From assembly GCF_016583785.1 (NCBI RefSeq), contig NZ_NRRU01000022.1:1-57436 (forward strand): 57,436 nucleotides of DNA, written 5' to 3'. Made by a program: the position numbers and the translations under genes. The notes under the pieces were generated by a model, which saw only the letters and a list, made by a program, of their open reading frames with translations, searched no databases and was not told the origin of the DNA. This document shows, in pieces, positions 43,833-52,863 of this stretch (positions are counted from its first letter, which is position 1; the number at the start of each line of letters is the position of its first letter). Source of the stretch: Rubrivivax gelatinosus. Its GTDB lineage: Bacteria; Pseudomonadota; Gammaproteobacteria; Burkholderiales; Burkholderiaceae_C.

Positions 43833-44456
43833 ATGGCCAACCAACAATACGGCTTCTACATCGACTCGGCCAAGTGCACCGGCTGCAAGACCTGCCAGCT
43901 GGCGTGCAAGGACTACAAGGACCTGCCGGCCGACGTGAACTTCCGCCGCGTCTACGAGTACGTGGGCGGCAACTGGCAGGCCGACGGCGAGGCCTGGACG
44001 AACAACGTCTTCGCCTACTACCTGTCGATCTCCTGCAACCACTGCGCCGACCCGGCCTGCACCAAGGTCTGCCCGACCGGCGCGATGCACAAGCGGGCCG
44101 AGGACGGCCTCGTCGCCGTCAACGAGAACATCTGCATCGGCTGCAAGTCCTGCCGCATGGCCTGCCCCTACGGCGCGCCGCAGTACGACGAGCGCAAAGG
44201 CCACATGACCAAGTGCAATGGCTGCGCCGAACGTGTGGCCGTCGGCAAGAAGCCGGTCTGCGTCGAGGCCTGCCCGCTGCGCGCGCTGGAGTTCGGCCCC
44301 GTAGCCGAACTACGCGCCAAGTACGGTGACCTGGCCGCCGTCGCACCGCTGCCGGACGCGAAGTACACGCACCCGAGCATCGTCATCCACCCGAGTTCGA
44401 ACGCCCGCCCCTGTGGCGACCGCAGCGGATTCCTGGGCAACCCGAGGGAGGTTTGA
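43833..44456 (+). CDS. dmsB: Four-[4Fe-4S] electron-transfer subunit
   Basis: The 207-residue protein (family about 205) has four cysteine clusters. These are CTGCKTCQLACKD, CNHCADPACTKVCP, CIGCKSCRMACP, and CNGCAERVAVGKKPVC followed by CPLRALEFG. It carries electrons from the membrane anchor to the molybdenum subunit. It starts 10 bp after the dmsA stop with GAGGAG upstream, and ends 2 bp before dmsC. It has no signal sequence, as expected for a protein that travels with the Tat-exported catalytic subunit. Confidence 0.93.
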   Translation: MANQQYGFYIDSAKCTGCKTCQLACKDYKDLPADVNFRRVYEYVGGNWQADGEAWTNNVFAYYLSISCNHCADPACTKVCPTGAMHKRAEDGLVAVNENICIGCKSCRMACPYGAPQYDERKGHMTKCNGCAERVAVGKKPVCVEACPLRALEFGPVAELRAKYGDLAAVAPLPDAKYTHPSIVIHPSSNARPCGDRSGFLGNPREV

Positions 44457-44458
44457 TC

Positions 44459-45307
44459 ATGGGCTGGCATGAATGGCCGTTGGTCTTGTTCACCGTCATC
44501 GCGCAGACGGCGATGGGGGCGTTCTGGTGGTGTTTCGCGGCGTTGATGGCCGGGGGCCTGGACCCCGAGCGCCGCCATGCGCTGGAAAAACGTCTGATCG
44601 TCGTCTGGGCGCTGGTCGCGGTGGGTTTCGGCTGCGCCGCTTTCCACCTGGGCTCGCCGCTGCGCTTCATCAACGCGAGCTTCCGCTTCGGCTCGGCCGC
44701 GTTCTCCAACGAGGTCGTGTTCGGCAGCCTGTTCGCCTGTGCCGGCATCGTCACCTGGTACCTGGCGTGGAAGAACCTGGCCTCGGTGCAGGTGCGCAAC
44801 CGCCTGCACTGGCTGACGCTGCTGCTGTGCGCGGGCTTCCTCTACGGCATGTGCTCGTTCTACTTGATGCCGACGGTGCCGACCTGGAACACGCCGCTGA
44901 CGCCGCTGGCCTACGTGCTGACCGCGCTGATCGGCGGCGGCGCGGTGGCGGCGGCGCTGTTCGCGTCGGTGGACATCGAGCGCGGCTTCCTGCGCCACGG
45001 GCCGCTGAAGCTGGCGGCGCTGGCCGTCGGCCTGGCGGTGCTGGTGACGGTCACGCAGGCCAGCGGCATGGCGGCCATCGCCTCGTCGATCAAGCAGGCT
45101 TCGGCGCTGACGCCCGACTACGCGGCGCTGATGGTGCTGCGCTTCGTGATCCTGTTCTCGGTGCTGGGGCTCTGGATCCGCAGCAGCCTGCGTGGCCAGG
45201 CGCTCGGCCTGCAGACGGGGCTGGCCTACGGCGGGCTGCTGATGCTGGGCGAGATGGTGGGCCGCGGCGTCTTCTACAACCTGCACATGACCGTCGGCCT
45301 GCGCTGA
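44459..45307 (+). CDS. dmsC: Membrane anchor and quinol-oxidising subunit
   Basis: The ATG at 44459, just after the dmsB TGA, is preferred over a TTG 6 bp earlier; GGGAGG lies upstream. The product is 282 residues with eight hydrophobic helices. DmsC-like segments are MGWHEWPLVLFTVIAQTAMG at the N-terminus and CAAFHLGSPLRFINA. It anchors DmsAB and oxidises menaquinol or ubiquinol. The close spacing within the operon indicates translational coupling. Confidence 0.9.
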   Translation: MGWHEWPLVLFTVIAQTAMGAFWWCFAALMAGGLDPERRHALEKRLIVVWALVAVGFGCAAFHLGSPLRFINASFRFGSAAFSNEVVFGSLFACAGIVTWYLAWKNLASVQVRNRLHWLTLLLCAGFLYGMCSFYLMPTVPTWNTPLTPLAYVLTALIGGGAVAAALFASVDIERGFLRHGPLKLAALAVGLAVLVTVTQASGMAAIASSIKQASALTPDYAALMVLRFVILFSVLGLWIRSSLRGQALGLQTGLAYGGLLMLGEMVGRGVFYNLHMTVGLR

Positions 45308-45327
45308 ACGGCCTCCGGAGGACGACG

Positions 45328-45960
45328 ATGACGCCCCGACAACCCGACGCGACGATGGGCCTGGCCGAGTTCGCGGCCGCCGCCCGCGTGCTGGGCGCGC
45401 TCTTCTACCGCGCACCCGACGACACCAGCGTGCGGCCCTTCATCGACCTGGTCGCACGCGGCGAGCTCGCCGGCCTGTGGCCCGCGGGCGAGCCGGCCGC
45501 GCTGGACGAGATCGGCGCCACGATGCGCGCCGCGCTCGGCGCACCGAACGCGCTGCTGGTGCTCAAGCGTGAACACCAGCGCCTGTTCATAGGCCCCGAC
45601 GAGCTGCCGGCGCCGCCCTGGGGCTCGGTCTACCTGGAAGAAGAGCGCACGCTGTTCGGCGAGACGACCGAGGCGCTGCAGGACTTCCTGGCGGCCGAGG
45701 GCGTGGCGCTGGACTCGGGCCAGCAGGAGCCCGAGGACCACATCGGCCTGCTGTTCTGGGCCGCGGCACTGCTGGCCGAGGAAGGCCGCGAGGCCGCCGT
45801 GCGCACGCTGCTGGCGGACCACCTGCTGTCCTGGTCGGGCCTGTACCTCCAGGCCCTGGACGAGGCGACAACCAACACCTTCTACCGCGGCCTCGTCGCG
45901 CTGACGCGCCTGACGCTGGCCGAGGCGCGCACGCTGCTCGCGCTGCCCGAAGGCGCCTGA
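45328..45960 (+). CDS. dmsD: TorD/DmsD-family maturation chaperone
   Basis: The 210-residue all-helical protein has the family signature EHQRLFIGPDELPAPPWGSVYLEEERTLFG (about 75-105) and EDHIGLLFWAAALL. These chaperones bind the Tat signal of the molybdoenzyme and hold it for cofactor insertion. CCGGAGGA lies upstream of the ATG. It follows dmsC by 20 bp. The A-B-C-D arrangement makes this its dedicated chaperone. Confidence 0.9.
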   Translation: MTPRQPDATMGLAEFAAAARVLGALFYRAPDDTSVRPFIDLVARGELAGLWPAGEPAALDEIGATMRAALGAPNALLVLKREHQRLFIGPDELPAPPWGSVYLEEERTLFGETTEALQDFLAAEGVALDSGQQEPEDHIGLLFWAAALLAEEGREAAVRTLLADHLLSWSGLYLQALDEATTNTFYRGLVALTRLTLAEARTLLALPEGA

Positions 45961-45974
45961 AACCCGCCCCGACG

Positions 45975-46577
45975 ATGACGGCCCTGCCCCTGCCCCCGTG
46001 CACCGAAGCCGGCGCCGCGCCGGCCGCCCTCGCGTGGCTGGCGCGCCGCCATTCGCAGGGCCCGCGCCAGCTGGCCGGGCCAGGCCCAACACAAGACCAG
46101 CTCGAGCAGGCGGTCGCGCTCGCGGCACGTGCGCCCGACCATCTGGAGCTGGCGCCCTGGCGCTTCGTGCGCATCGACGCCGCACAACGCGCGCGCTTGG
46201 GCGAACTCTTCGCCGCCGACGCGGCGCAGCGCGGCGAGCCGGCCCCCGAGATCGAACGCGCGCGCCGGCACGCCGCGAAGGCGCCGGTGCTGCTGGCCGT
46301 CGTCGCCCGCGTGCGCGACGACGTAGCCGAGGTGCCGGCGCACGAACAGTGGATGTGTGTCGGCGCCGGCGTCATGAACCTGCTGGACGCGCTGCACCTG
46401 ATGGGCTTCGGCGCCAAGCTGATCAGCGGCGTCTCGCTGCGCGACGCCGCCGTCCAGGCCGCGTTCTGCCGTCCCGGGGAACAGCTCGTCGCCTGGGTGG
46501 TCTGCGGCACGCCGACGACGCCGGCGCGCGCCCGGCACACCGAGGCGGCCAGCACACGCCTGAGCGACTGGTCCTGA
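45975..46577 (+). CDS. Nitroreductase-family flavoprotein
   Basis: The 200-residue protein starts 14 bp after dmsD. Nitroreductase features are AARAPDHLELAPWRFVRI, VGAGVMNLLDALHLMGFGAKLISG and a C-terminal VCGTPTTPARAR. The pattern is closest to short YdjA-like FMN enzymes. The role in the dms operon is unknown: it may reduce nitro or quinone compounds under anaerobic conditions. The first 30 residues are extra and Ala/Pro-rich. Confidence 0.82.
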   Translation: MTALPLPPCTEAGAAPAALAWLARRHSQGPRQLAGPGPTQDQLEQAVALAARAPDHLELAPWRFVRIDAAQRARLGELFAADAAQRGEPAPEIERARRHAAKAPVLLAVVARVRDDVAEVPAHEQWMCVGAGVMNLLDALHLMGFGAKLISGVSLRDAAVQAAFCRPGEQLVAWVVCGTPTTPARARHTEAASTRLSDWS

Positions 46578-46592
46578 GCCGCCGCGGCTGCG

Positions 46593-47177
46593 CTACACCA
46601 GCCCCAGCCCGCCCAGCAGGCCGCCGGCCGCGAGCAGCCACAGCAGGTGCAGCCGGGTGCGCCAGACCAGCAGCGCCGAGACCACCGTCAGCAGCCACAG
46701 CAGACCGTCTTCGCGCCAGCGGCCCGAAGGCCGCGCCAGCAGCCAGCTCGTCGCCAGCATCACGCCGATGACCAGCGAGGACAGGCCCTGCCGGAAGGCG
46801 CGCACCGCCAGCCGCTCGCGGTGGCGCTGGCACCAGCGAGTCGCGAACAGCGTCAGCAGCGAACTGGGCGTCAGCACGCCGACGACACAGAGCACCGCAC
46901 CCAGCAGGCCGGCCAGCAGACCGAGCGCGCCGTGCGCGCCGTGGCCGGCGCCGCTGACGCCGACGTTCCACCCCAGCAGCGCGATGAACAGCACGTTGGG
47001 CCCGGGCGCCGCCTGGGCGAGCGCGATCGATGCGCTGAACTGGGCCTCGCTCAGCCAGCCCTGGCCCTGCACCAGATAGCGGTGCATCTCGGGCGCCAGC
47101 GTGATCGCGCCGCCCACCGCCAGCAGCGACAGCGAGAGCTGGAACAGCAGCAGATGCAGCCAGTCGGCCAGGCTCAT
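46593..47177 (-). CDS. chrA: Chromate transporter half, C-terminal-type (split ChrA)
   Basis: The 194-residue membrane protein has GGAITLAPEMHRYLVQGQGWLSEAQFSASIALAQAAPGPN, the CHR-family motif. About five helices follow. It overlaps the upstream half by ATGA at 47174-47177. Short-chain ChrA proteins work as heterodimers of two such halves, exporting chromate or other anions. Here the pair closes the tcu operon, which may mean an organic anion substrate (inference). Confidence 0.87.
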   Translation of the reverse strand: MSLADWLHLLLFQLSLSLLAVGGAITLAPEMHRYLVQGQGWLSEAQFSASIALAQAAPGPNVLFIALLGWNVGVSGAGHGAHGALGLLAGLLGAVLCVVGVLTPSSLLTLFATRWCQRHRERLAVRAFRQGLSSLVIGVMLATSWLLARPSGRWREDGLLWLLTVVSALLVWRTRLHLLWLLAAGGLLGGLGLV

Positions 47178-47764
47178 CGGGCCTCCGCCCGCCGCAGGCT
47201 GCGCCAGGTGAGCCCGTAGGCGATGCCGCCCAGCACCAGGACGATCAGCACCAGCGGCAGCCGCGCCAGCGCGACACCGCCGAAAGCCGCGGCCGCCAGC
47301 AGCAGCGCCGGCACCAAGCCCATCGGGTGCCGCCGCAGGCTGCCCGCCAATTTCAGCGCGGTGCCGGCGATCAGGCCGGCGGCGACGGCGCCCATGCCAC
47401 GCAGCGCCCCGGCCATCGCCGCATGCTGCGAGAAGCGCCCGTACAGCGCACCCAGCGTCAGCAGCAGCAGCAGCGGGAAGGCCAGCAGGCCGGCCAGCGC
47501 GGCGAGTGCGCCGCGCCAGCCGAAGCGGCGGTCGCCATACATCAGCGCCAGGTTGCAGACGTTGGGGCCGGGCATCAGCTGGGCGACGGCCCAGTCCTCG
47601 ACGAACTCGTCGGTGGACATCCAGCCGCGCCGCTCCACCAGCTCACGCTGCACCACGGCCATCACGCCGCCGAAACCCTGCAGCGCCAGCCAGGAGAAGG
47701 CCCAGAACAACTCGCCGGGCGCCCGCGGGCCGGGCCGCTGGGTCAGGTCGGGTGAGCCGGCCAC
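47174..47764 (-). CDS. chrA: Chromate transporter half, N-terminal-type (split ChrA)
   Basis: The 196-residue membrane protein has FSWLALQGFGGVMAVVQRELVERRGWMSTDEFVEDWAVAQLMPGPN, the N-terminal CHR motif. About five helices follow. Its start is immediately next to the stop of the Bug-type binding protein gene, and its stop overlaps the second half. Together they form a complete transporter with a pseudo-twofold layout. Confidence 0.87.
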   Translation of the reverse strand: MAGSPDLTQRPGPRAPGELFWAFSWLALQGFGGVMAVVQRELVERRGWMSTDEFVEDWAVAQLMPGPNVCNLALMYGDRRFGWRGALAALAGLLAFPLLLLLTLGALYGRFSQHAAMAGALRGMGAVAAGLIAGTALKLAGSLRRHPMGLVPALLLAAAAFGGVALARLPLVLIVLVLGGIAYGLTWRSLRRAEAR

Positions 47765-48742
47765 TTACTGCAGCACGATCTTGCGCTCGCGGATCACCTG
47801 GCCCCAGGTGGCGGTCTCGCGCTCGATTTCCCGGGCCAGGTCCTCGCGGGTACCGGGCTGCGGCGGCATGCCGTGTCTATTCAGCTCGGTGACGACCTCG
47901 GGCGACTTCAGCACCTTCACCAGCTCGAGGTTCCAGCGCTCCAGCATCGGCTTGGGCAGCCTGGACGACGCCAGGAAGGCGTACCAGTTGGTGGCGCTGT
48001 AGCCGGGATAGCCGGACTCGGCGATGGTCGGCACGTTCGGCAGCGCCGCCAGCCGCTTCGGGCCGGTGCTGGCCAGCGGCACCAGCGCGCCGCTCTCGAT
48101 GTGCGGCTGCGCCGTCGAGTAGGTCGAGTAGTACGAGGCGACGCGGCCGCCCAGCAGGTCCTGCATCGCCGGCGCGCCGCCCTTGTACGGGATGTGCACG
48201 GTCTCGACCTTGGCCATGTGGTCCAGCATCTCGCCGGCCAGGTGCGAAGCCGAGCCCGGGCCGGTGGAGGCGTAGTCCAGCTTGCCGGGGTTCTTCTTCG
48301 CGTAGTCGATGAACTCGGCCAGCGTCCTGATCTTCAGGCCCGCATGCACCACCAGCACGTTCGGGAAATTGACCGCCATCGTGATCGGCGCCAGGTCCTT
48401 CACCGGGTCGTAGCCCAGCTTCATCAGGTGCGGCGCCACCGTCAGCGGGCCGACCGAGCCGAACAGCAGCGTGGCGCCGTCGGCAGGCCCCTTGGCGACG
48501 AACTGGTGCGCGATGTTGCCGCCGGCTCCCGGCCGGTTGTCGATGACGACCGTGACGCCGAGGTTCTCGCCCAGCTTCTTGCCGATGACACGCGCCGCCG
48601 CGTCGGCGGCGCCGCCGGCGGCGAAGCCGACGACGATGGTGACCGTGGACTTGGTCGGGAAGGCCTGGGCGGCGGCCCAGCCCGGGGCGAGCTGGGCCAG
48701 GGCCGCGACGGCAGCGGCTTTCAGCACTCGTCTCTTGTTCAT
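47765..48742 (-). CDS. Bug/TctC-family periplasmic substrate-binding protein
   Basis: The start at 48742 gives 325 residues with a signal peptide (cleaved near WAAAQAFP). The family landmarks are present: TIVVGFAAGGAADAAARVIG, VIDNRPGAGGNIAHQFVAKG, VKDLAPITMAV and ASTGPGSASHLAGE. These proteins bind carboxylates such as citrate, tricarballylate or glutamate, usually for a TctAB transporter. No tctAB genes are nearby, a common situation for this expanded family in Burkholderiales. The position between tcuB and chrA suggests a tricarboxylate ligand. Confidence 0.9.
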   Translation of the reverse strand: MNKRRVLKAAAVAALAQLAPGWAAAQAFPTKSTVTIVVGFAAGGAADAAARVIGKKLGENLGVTVVIDNRPGAGGNIAHQFVAKGPADGATLLFGSVGPLTVAPHLMKLGYDPVKDLAPITMAVNFPNVLVVHAGLKIRTLAEFIDYAKKNPGKLDYASTGPGSASHLAGEMLDHMAKVETVHIPYKGGAPAMQDLLGGRVASYYSTYSTAQPHIESGALVPLASTGPKRLAALPNVPTIAESGYPGYSATNWYAFLASSRLPKPMLERWNLELVKVLKSPEVVTELNRHGMPPQPGTREDLAREIERETATWGQVIRERKIVLQ

Positions 48743-48765
48743 CGTTTCCTGTCTCCGTTGTTGTG

Positions 48766-49938
48766 TCAGTCGGAGCCCAGGCCGACCGGGTTGGGTTGGC
48801 GCTTCTCGACCGCGTGCCGCAGCAGCGCCGCGGTGCGAAAGACGCCGTGGGCGAACTTGCCGTAGGGCAGCGTGACGAACAGCGCCATCACCGCGCCCAG
48901 GTGCAGACACAGCAGCAGCGCCAGCGCGGGCGTGCTGCGCCCCAGCCACAGCGCCAGGCCGCTGGCGCTGGTCAGAAAGAGCAGCGCGATGAAACCCAGG
49001 TCCATGGGTTTTTGCGCCGCGTCGCCGTGCTGCGGGTCGCGGCGCCGGTTCAGCCGCCACAGCCCGGCCGTGCCGACGAGCAGGCTGAAGCCGCCGGCAG
49101 CCCCCAGCAGCTTGGGCAGCGACGGCAGGTCGTAGGGCGCCGGCAGGTCGAACGCGTAGTGGTAGAGCGTGCCCAGCGCGGTGGCCAGCAGGCAGGCGGC
49201 GAAGCCGTAGAAGGTGAAGTGGTGGAAGCGCCGGCGCCACAAGGTGTAGGCGTCGTCCTCGTTCGGGCAGCCCTGCCCGTGGCCGCCGTCCAGGTACTTC
49301 AGGCGCAGCACGTCGTGCACGGCTTCGGCCGCGGCCGGCGCGCTGGCCGGCTGGCCGCTGGTCACCGGGCGCAGCTCGCGCCAGAAGCGCCGCACGCCCA
49401 GGCCGAGCGCGAGCACGGCGAACAGGAACACCGGCGCGAACAGGCTGACCAGCAGGTGGTGCGGGAACACGGCGTAGAAGCTGCCGCCCAGGCCGCCGCC
49501 CCACAGCGGGCCGTTCGACGCCACGGCCGCGGCCAGGAAACCGGCGATCGCCAGCGTCAGCGCCACGGCCAGCGTGGCGCCGTTGCGCCGGTACAGCGCG
49601 CCCAGCGCCGGCGGCCAGGCGTAGTCGCCGTAGGTCTGCCCGCGCAGGCGCGCCATGGCCTGCGGCACGTTGATGGCGAACTCGTGCGGCGGCGCGTACT
49701 GGCAGGCGTGCAGGCAGGCGCCGCAGTTGTGGCAGAGGTTGGCCAGGTAGTGCAGCTCGGCCTGGCCGAAGACCAGGCGCCGCGTCATCGCCGGGAACAC
49801 CGCGCAGAAACCTTCGCAGTAGCGGCAGCCGTTGCAGATCTGCATCTGCCGGGCGACCTCGGTCTCGTCGGCGCTCCAGACGGCCTGGCCCTGCGCCAGC
49901 GCGCTGGCCTCGCGCGTCAGCGCTTCAAGCGAACGCAT
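48766..49938 (-). CDS. tcuB: Tricarballylate-oxidation electron-transfer protein
   Basis: The start at 49938 gives 390 residues and overlaps the tcuA stop by 14 bp. Two [4Fe-4S] motifs are present, [15 protein letters not shown] and [19 protein letters not shown]. Six membrane helices with several His follow ([29 protein letters not shown]), probably a haem b quinone-reducing module. TcuB passes electrons from the TcuA flavin to the membrane. The same family includes CitB of citrate utilisation. Confidence 0.9.
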   Translation of the reverse strand: MRSLEALTREASALAQGQAVWSADETEVARQMQICNGCRYCEGFCAVFPAMTRRLVFGQAELHYLANLCHNCGACLHACQYAPPHEFAINVPQAMARLRGQTYGDYAWPPALGALYRRNGATLAVALTLAIAGFLAAAVASNGPLWGGGLGGSFYAVFPHHLLVSLFAPVFLFAVLALGLGVRRFWRELRPVTSGQPASAPAAAEAVHDVLRLKYLDGGHGQGCPNEDDAYTLWRRRFHHFTFYGFAACLLATALGTLYHYAFDLPAPYDLPSLPKLLGAAGGFSLLVGTAGLWRLNRRRDPQHGDAAQKPMDLGFIALLFLTSASGLALWLGRSTPALALLLCLHLGAVMALFVTLPYGKFAHGVFRTAALLRHAVEKRQPNPVGLGSD

Positions 49939-51340
49939 GGCGCGCTCCCTGTTGCTGGAAGGCGGCGCGCGCCGCGTTGCTGCCGGCAATGCGGCCGAAG
50001 GCGGTGCCGATGGACATGCCGACGCCGGCGGTATAGCCCTTGCCGAGCACGTTGCCGGCCATCATTTCGCCGGCCACGAACAGGTTCTCGCTGGGCACGC
50101 CGCCGAAACGCACCGCGGCGGTGTCGTCGGTGCGCAGGCCCAGGTAGGTGAAGGTGACGCCCGGCCGCACCGCGTAGGCGTGAAAGGGCGGCGTGTCGAT
50201 CGCGCGCGCCCAGTGCGTCTTCGCTGGCGCCAGGCCTTCGGTGCGGCAGTCGTCCAGGCGCGTGTGGTCGAAGTGGCCCGGCCGGCAGGCCGCGTTGTAG
50301 GCCAGCATCGTGCGCATGAAGGCCTCGACGTCCAGGCCGAGCGCGCGCGCGAGCCCGGGCAGCGTGTCGGCGCTGGTGCCGGGAAAGACCGGCGGCATGA
50401 AGCGGCCGACGGCCTTGGCGTCGATGACCGAATAGGCGATCTGCCCCGGCTGCTGCGCGACCAGGCGCCCCCAGATCGCGTAGCGCTTGGGCCAGAAGTC
50501 CTCGCCCTCGTCGTAGAAACGTTCGCCGCGCTGGTTCAGCACCACGCCCAGCGAGACGCAGTCGATGCGCGTGCAGATACCGCCGTCGTACAGCGGCGCG
50601 CGGGCGTCGATCGCCACCATGTGCGCCTGGGTCGGGTCGCCGATGCGGTCGGCGCCGTGGTCGGCCAGCAGGTGCTTGAGCAGCACGCCGCGGTTGAAAC
50701 GCGTGCCGCGGATGATGAAGTTGTCGGCCGGCCATTCGCCGCGTTCGTTCTCGCCCCAGGCCTCGCGCAGCCACTCGCGGTTGGACTCGAAGCCGCCGGC
50801 AGCCAGCACGCAGGCGCCGGCCTGGATGCGTTCGCCGCGCACGTGCGCGGCGACGAAACGGCCGCCTTCGATCTCCAGGCGATCGACCGGCGCCTCGTAG
50901 CGCACGCGCACGCCCAGCTTCGCGGCGCTGCGGTAATAGGCGTTCACCAGCGCCTTGCCGCCGCCCATGAAGAAGGCGTTGGTGCGCGCGACGTGCAGCG
51001 CGCCCGACAGCGGCGGCTGGAAGTGCACGCCGTGGCGGCGCATCCAGTCACGGCAGGTGGCCGAGGCGCGGATCACGAGCCGCGCCAGGTGCTCGTCGGT
51101 GAGGCCGCCGGTGACCTTCAGCAGGTCCTGCCAGAACTCCTCTTCCGGGTAGGCCTCGACCAGCACGTCCTGCGGCGCGTCGTGCATGCAGCGCAGGTTG
51201 CGCGTGTGCGCCGAGTTGCCGCCGCGCCAGGGCCGGGGCGCGGCCTCCAGCAGCAGCACGCTGGCGCCCGCTTCGGCCGCCATCAGCGCGGCGCACAAGG
51301 CGGCGTTGCCGCCGCCGATCACGAGCACGTCGGGACTCAT
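49925..51340 (-). CDS. tcuA: FAD-dependent tricarballylate dehydrogenase
   Basis: The 471-residue flavoprotein of the fumarate-reductase/succinate-dehydrogenase superfamily has the FAD site [21 protein letters not shown] at its start. [18 protein letters not shown] and [33 protein letters not shown] follow. It oxidises tricarballylate to cis-aconitate in Salmonella; here the exact substrate is inferred from the tcuB neighbour. It is the first gene of the leftward operon tcuA-tcuB-binding protein-chrA-chrA. Confidence 0.88.
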   Translation of the reverse strand: MSPDVLVIGGGNAALCAALMAAEAGASVLLLEAAPRPWRGGNSAHTRNLRCMHDAPQDVLVEAYPEEEFWQDLLKVTGGLTDEHLARLVIRASATCRDWMRRHGVHFQPPLSGALHVARTNAFFMGGGKALVNAYYRSAAKLGVRVRYEAPVDRLEIEGGRFVAAHVRGERIQAGACVLAAGGFESNREWLREAWGENERGEWPADNFIIRGTRFNRGVLLKHLLADHGADRIGDPTQAHMVAIDARAPLYDGGICTRIDCVSLGVVLNQRGERFYDEGEDFWPKRYAIWGRLVAQQPGQIAYSVIDAKAVGRFMPPVFPGTSADTLPGLARALGLDVEAFMRTMLAYNAACRPGHFDHTRLDDCRTEGLAPAKTHWARAIDTPPFHAYAVRPGVTFTYLGLRTDDTAAVRFGGVPSENLFVAGEMMAGNVLGKGYTAGVGMSIGTAFGRIAGSNAARAAFQQQGARHAFA

Positions 51341-51576
51341 CGAATACCGCCAGGAAGATGGACGGCGGATTCTTGGGGCGGGCGATTGTTCTGGGAAGTG
51401 AAAAGCGCGAAGAGATTATTGCGAAGTACGCATCACTCGGCCTTGCGGCTGCGGGCCGCGCCACCCAGCACCGGGACACCGTGCCGAAGACGCCCGTCCG
51501 CGTCGGACGGGCGGGCCGACCTCGCGTACTCGCCCCGGCGACGCAAGACCAGCGAACGGACGGGTCAGACGCCTGA

Positions 51577-51607
51577 AGGTGGCGCCGGAGAGCAACCGGC
51601 GCCACCT
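51577..51607. terminator. 12-bp perfect stem-loop
   Basis: AGGTGGCGCCGG (51577-51588) and its exact complement (51596-51607) enclose AGAGCAA. No gene on the plus strand ends just before it, so it may end a leftward antisense or small transcript, or insulate the toxin-antitoxin promoter. Confidence 0.5.
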
Positions 51608-51630
51608 AAGGTCCCGCCCGGCGCTTGCGC

Positions 51631-51652
51631 ATGTAGTGCGCACGCACTACAT
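51631..51652. promoter_or_regulatory. Perfect 10-bp-arm palindrome, toxin-antitoxin operator
   Basis: ATGTAGTGCG at 51631-51640 and CGCACTACAT at 51643-51652 flank a central CA. The palindrome ends 8 bp before the antitoxin ATG. Position and symmetry are as in autoregulated ParDE/RelBE operons, where antitoxin dimers bind. Confidence 0.75.
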
Positions 51653-51659
51653 TGTTCGA

Positions 51660-51932
51660 ATGAAGACTGCTGTCATTCCCCAGGTCCGGGTCGAGCCGGA
51701 GTTGCGCGCTGATCTTGATTCGGTGCTCCTGCCTGGCGAGACGCTCACCGACTTCGTCGAGGCATCGATGCGCCGCGCTGTCGAGCATCGACGCGTGCAA
51801 ACGGACTTCGCTGCGCGCTGCGCCGCCTCGCTGGCGGCATACGAGCGCACAGGGACTTCCATCCCGTCGGACGTTGTCCTGTCCAAGCTCGAGGCAAAAG
51901 TCGCTGCGCGGGTGAAGCAACTGCGCAAATGA
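51660..51932 (+). CDS. Antitoxin of a ParE/RelE-type module
   Basis: The 90-residue protein has an N-terminal strand VIPQVRVEPELRADLDSVLLPGETLTDFVEASMRRAVEHR typical of ribbon-helix-helix DNA-binding antitoxins. A helical toxin-binding tail follows. The start at 51660 follows the operator palindrome; a longer frame would include it. It overlaps the toxin start by ATGA at 51929. It neutralises the toxin and represses its own operon. Confidence 0.82.
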   Translation: MKTAVIPQVRVEPELRADLDSVLLPGETLTDFVEASMRRAVEHRRVQTDFAARCAASLAAYERTGTSIPSDVVLSKLEAKVAARVKQLRK

Positions 51933-52243
51933 CCTTCAAGGTCGAGTTCACGCCCGAGGCTGACGCCGATCTGGATCGCCTGTTCGACTTCCTGCTGGAT
52001 CAGGCCAGGACGGTGGAAGACGCCATGCGTGCCTACGAGGCCGTCGAGGCCATTCGCAACGCTGCCAACAGCCATCTTGCGATCACGCCCTACAGCTACC
52101 GCAAAGTGGCTCAACGCCCGACAGTGCGCGAACTCATCGTCCCGTTCGGCTCCTCGGGATATGTCCTGCGATTCGATATTCGCACGCCGGAGCTGGTCCT
52201 CGTGATCGGCGCGCGCCATCAGCGAGAAGAGGACTTCGACTGA
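51929..52243 (+). CDS. parE: ParE/RelE-superfamily toxin
   Basis: The 104-residue protein has VEFTPEADADLDRLFDFLLDQA at the start, AITPYSYRKVAQRPTVRELIVPFGSSGYVLRFDI in the centre and VLVIGARHQREEDFD at the end. That is the ParE arrangement, rather than RelE catalytic residues. ParE toxins poison DNA gyrase; RelE ones cut mRNA on the ribosome. The choice here rests on sequence impression only. It is coupled to the antitoxin by a 4-bp overlap. Confidence 0.82.
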   Translation: MTFKVEFTPEADADLDRLFDFLLDQARTVEDAMRAYEAVEAIRNAANSHLAITPYSYRKVAQRPTVRELIVPFGSSGYVLRFDIRTPELVLVIGARHQREEDFD

Positions 52244-52267
52244 GGGCCGTCCCCGGTCCGACTATTG

Positions 52268-52822
52268 TCACGGAAAGAAATTTCCACGAGCGCCTGCTGC
52301 GGCCTCCATCTGACTTGCCATGTCCTCGCCGGAAATGCGCCTCACGGCCGAAGCTGCGACAAACTGGGCATCCAAGGCCAAGGCAATGATATCCAGTCGG
52401 CTTCGCTGTGTTTTCCTGTAGCGATCGCCCACATAGTCAGGAAACTTGCTCAGTGCGGGCAAGAGCGATAGGTCATCTCGATGACTGCACTCCTTGGTCA
52501 TCCTGTCGAAAAGCTTGTTCAGGTTATGGCCGAATATTTTGGGATTTTTCAAGTCCTTCTCCGGCACGCCAAGGTGCAGCAGCGTGCCTTTCATGGCCAG
52601 TTCGGCAGTCAGGCTGATGGGTTGCAGAACCGCGCTGCCAATCGCACCGGACTGGGAAAGACTTTCAGCAACCAGTTTTAGTTGCTCGGCAGCGAGACCC
52701 CAGAATGTCGCGGTGTTTTCTTGTTGTGCTCCACGATCAATTCCGTACACAAGGTCGTGCATGTCCGCAAAAGCAAACGCAGATCTTTCCGCGATCTTGC
52801 GGTCGCCGCGACACCAGGCCAC
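52268..52822 (-). CDS. HEPN-like protein of unknown function
   Basis: The GTG at 52822 has AGGA about 5 bp upstream and gives 184 residues; a shorter start at 52762 (MHDLVYGIDRG) is possible. The protein is helical. TAELAMKGTLLHLGVPEKDLKNPKIFGHNLNKLFDRM resembles HEPN domains, in which a helix with a Lys/Arg is followed by a G-H-x-L element. No RX4-6H nuclease motif is obvious. Its GC content is clearly below the surrounding genes, suggesting transfer. It lies 24 bp from the convergent toxin gene. Assignment to HEPN is tentative. Confidence 0.55.
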   Translation of the reverse strand: MAWCRGDRKIAERSAFAFADMHDLVYGIDRGAQQENTATFWGLAAEQLKLVAESLSQSGAIGSAVLQPISLTAELAMKGTLLHLGVPEKDLKNPKIFGHNLNKLFDRMTKECSHRDDLSLLPALSKFPDYVGDRYRKTQRSRLDIIALALDAQFVAASAVRRISGEDMASQMEAAAGARGNFFP

Positions 52823-52863
52823 CCATTCCTGATGACTCGAAAACCCCAGACCCTTATCGACGG

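Larger units (their letters stand above)
51341..51659. other. 319-bp region with two strong hairpins
   Basis: This lies between tcuA (minus) and the toxin-antitoxin module (plus). The first 80 bp are AT-richer and probably hold the tcu promoter. CGCCCGTCCG at 51491-51500 pairs with 51504-51513 (3-nt loop). AGGTGGCGCCGG at 51577-51588 pairs with 51596-51607 (12-bp perfect stem, 7-nt loop). Frames on either strand here do not look like proteins. Terminator or structured RNA are the alternatives. Confidence 0.5.

Noticed and set aside
51358..51576. 72-residue plus-strand ORF upstream of the antitoxin
   Set aside because: Its composition is not protein-like, it has no ribosome site and it overlaps the likely tcu promoter.
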